Assembly: GCF_009708215.1 (NCBI RefSeq)
Contig: NZ_CP046175.1
Coordinates: 5,084,001-5,148,000, forward strand
Length of the DNA: 64,000 bases
Source: Occultella kanbiaonis
GTDB taxonomy: Bacteria > Actinomycetota > Actinomycetes > Actinomycetales > Beutenbergiaceae
Direction of reading: 5' to 3'
The notes beneath the pieces were generated by a model that saw nothing but the letters and a program-made list of their open reading frames with translations, was not told the origin of the DNA and ran no database searches. A program made the position numbers and the translations under genes. Below, one piece after another: positions 63,486 to 64,000 of this stretch; within the stretch, counting starts at the first letter, position 1, and every line of letters begins with the position of its first letter.

Positions 63486-63511
63486 ATTATGAATTCGGCG
63501 GACCGAACAAT

Positions 63512-63973
63512 TCACCGGGCCGCGGCACGCACCGCGTCCACGCCGCGGTTGGCGAGTTCGTCCGCGCGCTCATTGCCCGGATCGCCCGAGTGGCCCTTGA
63601 CCCAGACCCAGTGCACCGTGTGCCGGGCCACCTGCTCGTCGAGGGACTTCCAGAGTTCCACGTTCTTGACGGGCTTCTTGTCCGCGGTGCGCCAGCCATT
63701 GCGCTTCCAGCCGGCCAACCAGGTCTTCATCCCGTTCATCACGTAGGAGGAGTCCACGTGCAGGGTCACGTCGCACGGCTGGTTCAGCGCACGCAGGCCC
63801 TCGATGACCGCGGTGAGTTCCATCTTGTTGTTCGTGGTGAGTTCCTCGCCGCCGAACAATTCACGCTCGTGTTCGCCGAAGCGCATCCAGGCACCCCATC
63901 CGCCCACTCCCGGGTTGCCCTTGCAGGCACCGTCGGTCCACATCGACACCACAGGGAGTTCGGGTTCAGCCAT
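63512..63973 (-). CDS. rnhA: Ribonuclease HI
   Basis: A 153-residue RNase HI that cuts the RNA strand of RNA-DNA hybrids. The catalytic carboxylates are all present: Asp14 ([11 protein letters not shown]), Glu52 (NNKMEL), Asp74 ([10 protein letters not shown]) and Asp138 (NERADEL), plus the loop His128 ([10 protein letters not shown]). Length is the family norm. ATG 63973 is the better start; an in-frame GTG lies 3 codons upstream. TAGGGT 7 nt before the ATG could be a -10 for a leaderless message. Confidence 0.95.
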   Translation of the reverse strand: MAEPELPVVSMWTDGACKGNPGVGGWGAWMRFGEHERELFGGEELTTNNKMELTAVIEGLRALNQPCDVTLHVDSSYVMNGMKTWLAGWKRNGWRTADKKPVKNVELWKSLDEQVARHTVHWVWVKGHSGDPGNERADELANRGVDAVRAAAR

Positions 63974-64000
63974 GACTGGCACCCTAGATCGTCGGAGCGG

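Noticed and set aside
63349-63511. Possible yybP-ykoY manganese riboswitch before the GDT1-type gene
   Set aside because: The conserved GGGGAGTAGC-type core and paired loops could not be found on the minus strand. Only a simple hairpin is present.

Overview
The window is GC-rich chromosomal DNA from an actinomycete. The evidence is frequent GTG and TTG starts, genes overlapping as ATGA or GTGA, leaderless-looking starts, a DUF222/HNH protein, an Rv2578c-like radical SAM protein and a beta-oxidation block arranged as in mycobacteria. The density of sugar transporters suggests a saprophytic Micrococcales member (Beutenbergia/Ruania-like), but no rRNA or marker gene fixes the genus. I saw no tRNA, rRNA, CRISPR array, insertion sequence or phage module.

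Left flank (1-2395): a small acidic protein, a universal stress protein, a tandem pair of CrcB/Fluc fluoride channels and a GerW/YtfJ-like protein.

Locus A (2392-16927) looks like an uptake and breakdown island for a uronic-acid-containing oligosaccharide. It holds a heparinase II/III-type lyase, a beta-propeller protein related to oligogalacturonate lyases, a hexapeptide acetyltransferase, a family-5 (peptide/oligosaccharide type) ABC transporter with its two ATPases fused in one chain, an AraC regulator, an RraA-like aldolase, an SDR dehydrogenase and a GH105 unsaturated-uronyl hydrolase. A shared motif (core CGTGCAAA) precedes three of its transcription units in the same orientation and is the best candidate AraC operator.

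Middle (16987-36622): mostly housekeeping and redox genes. They include an FGGY kinase with an SGNH esterase, an APH-like kinase with an aminotransferase, a DUF222/HNH gene broken by one in-frame stop, a radical SAM protein under a LexA-like box, an XRE regulator facing an MFS exporter and redox operon, an LRR-like protein, an LLM flavoprotein, a siderophore-interacting reductase under a possible iron box, and a metallo-beta-lactamase-fold protein.

Fatty-acid block (36644-43171): acyl-CoA dehydrogenase and TetR diverge from thiolase, FabG4-like reductase and MaoC-type hydratase, as in mycobacterial fadE5-fadA2-fabG4-htdX. It is followed by remnants of a decayed ABC drug/polyketide exporter.

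Locus B (43927-60385) is a second glycan island. One SBP-permease-permease transporter and a sugar isomerase-like protein lie on one side. A LacI regulator faces a YteP/YtcP/YtcQ-like transporter followed by a NodB-type deacetylase, a heparinase II/III-type lyase, an unassigned toroid-like protein and a GH78 alpha-L-rhamnosidase. Two identical 17-bp operators lie on the promoter between LacI and the transporter. The enzyme set points to a rhamnose- and uronate-containing polymer such as a rhamnogalacturonan, ulvan-like or bacterial exopolysaccharide. The substrate is inference.

Right flank (60461-63973): a methyltransferase, an AI-2E-family transporter, a GDT1/TMEM165-type cation transporter with a strong leader hairpin, and RNase HI.
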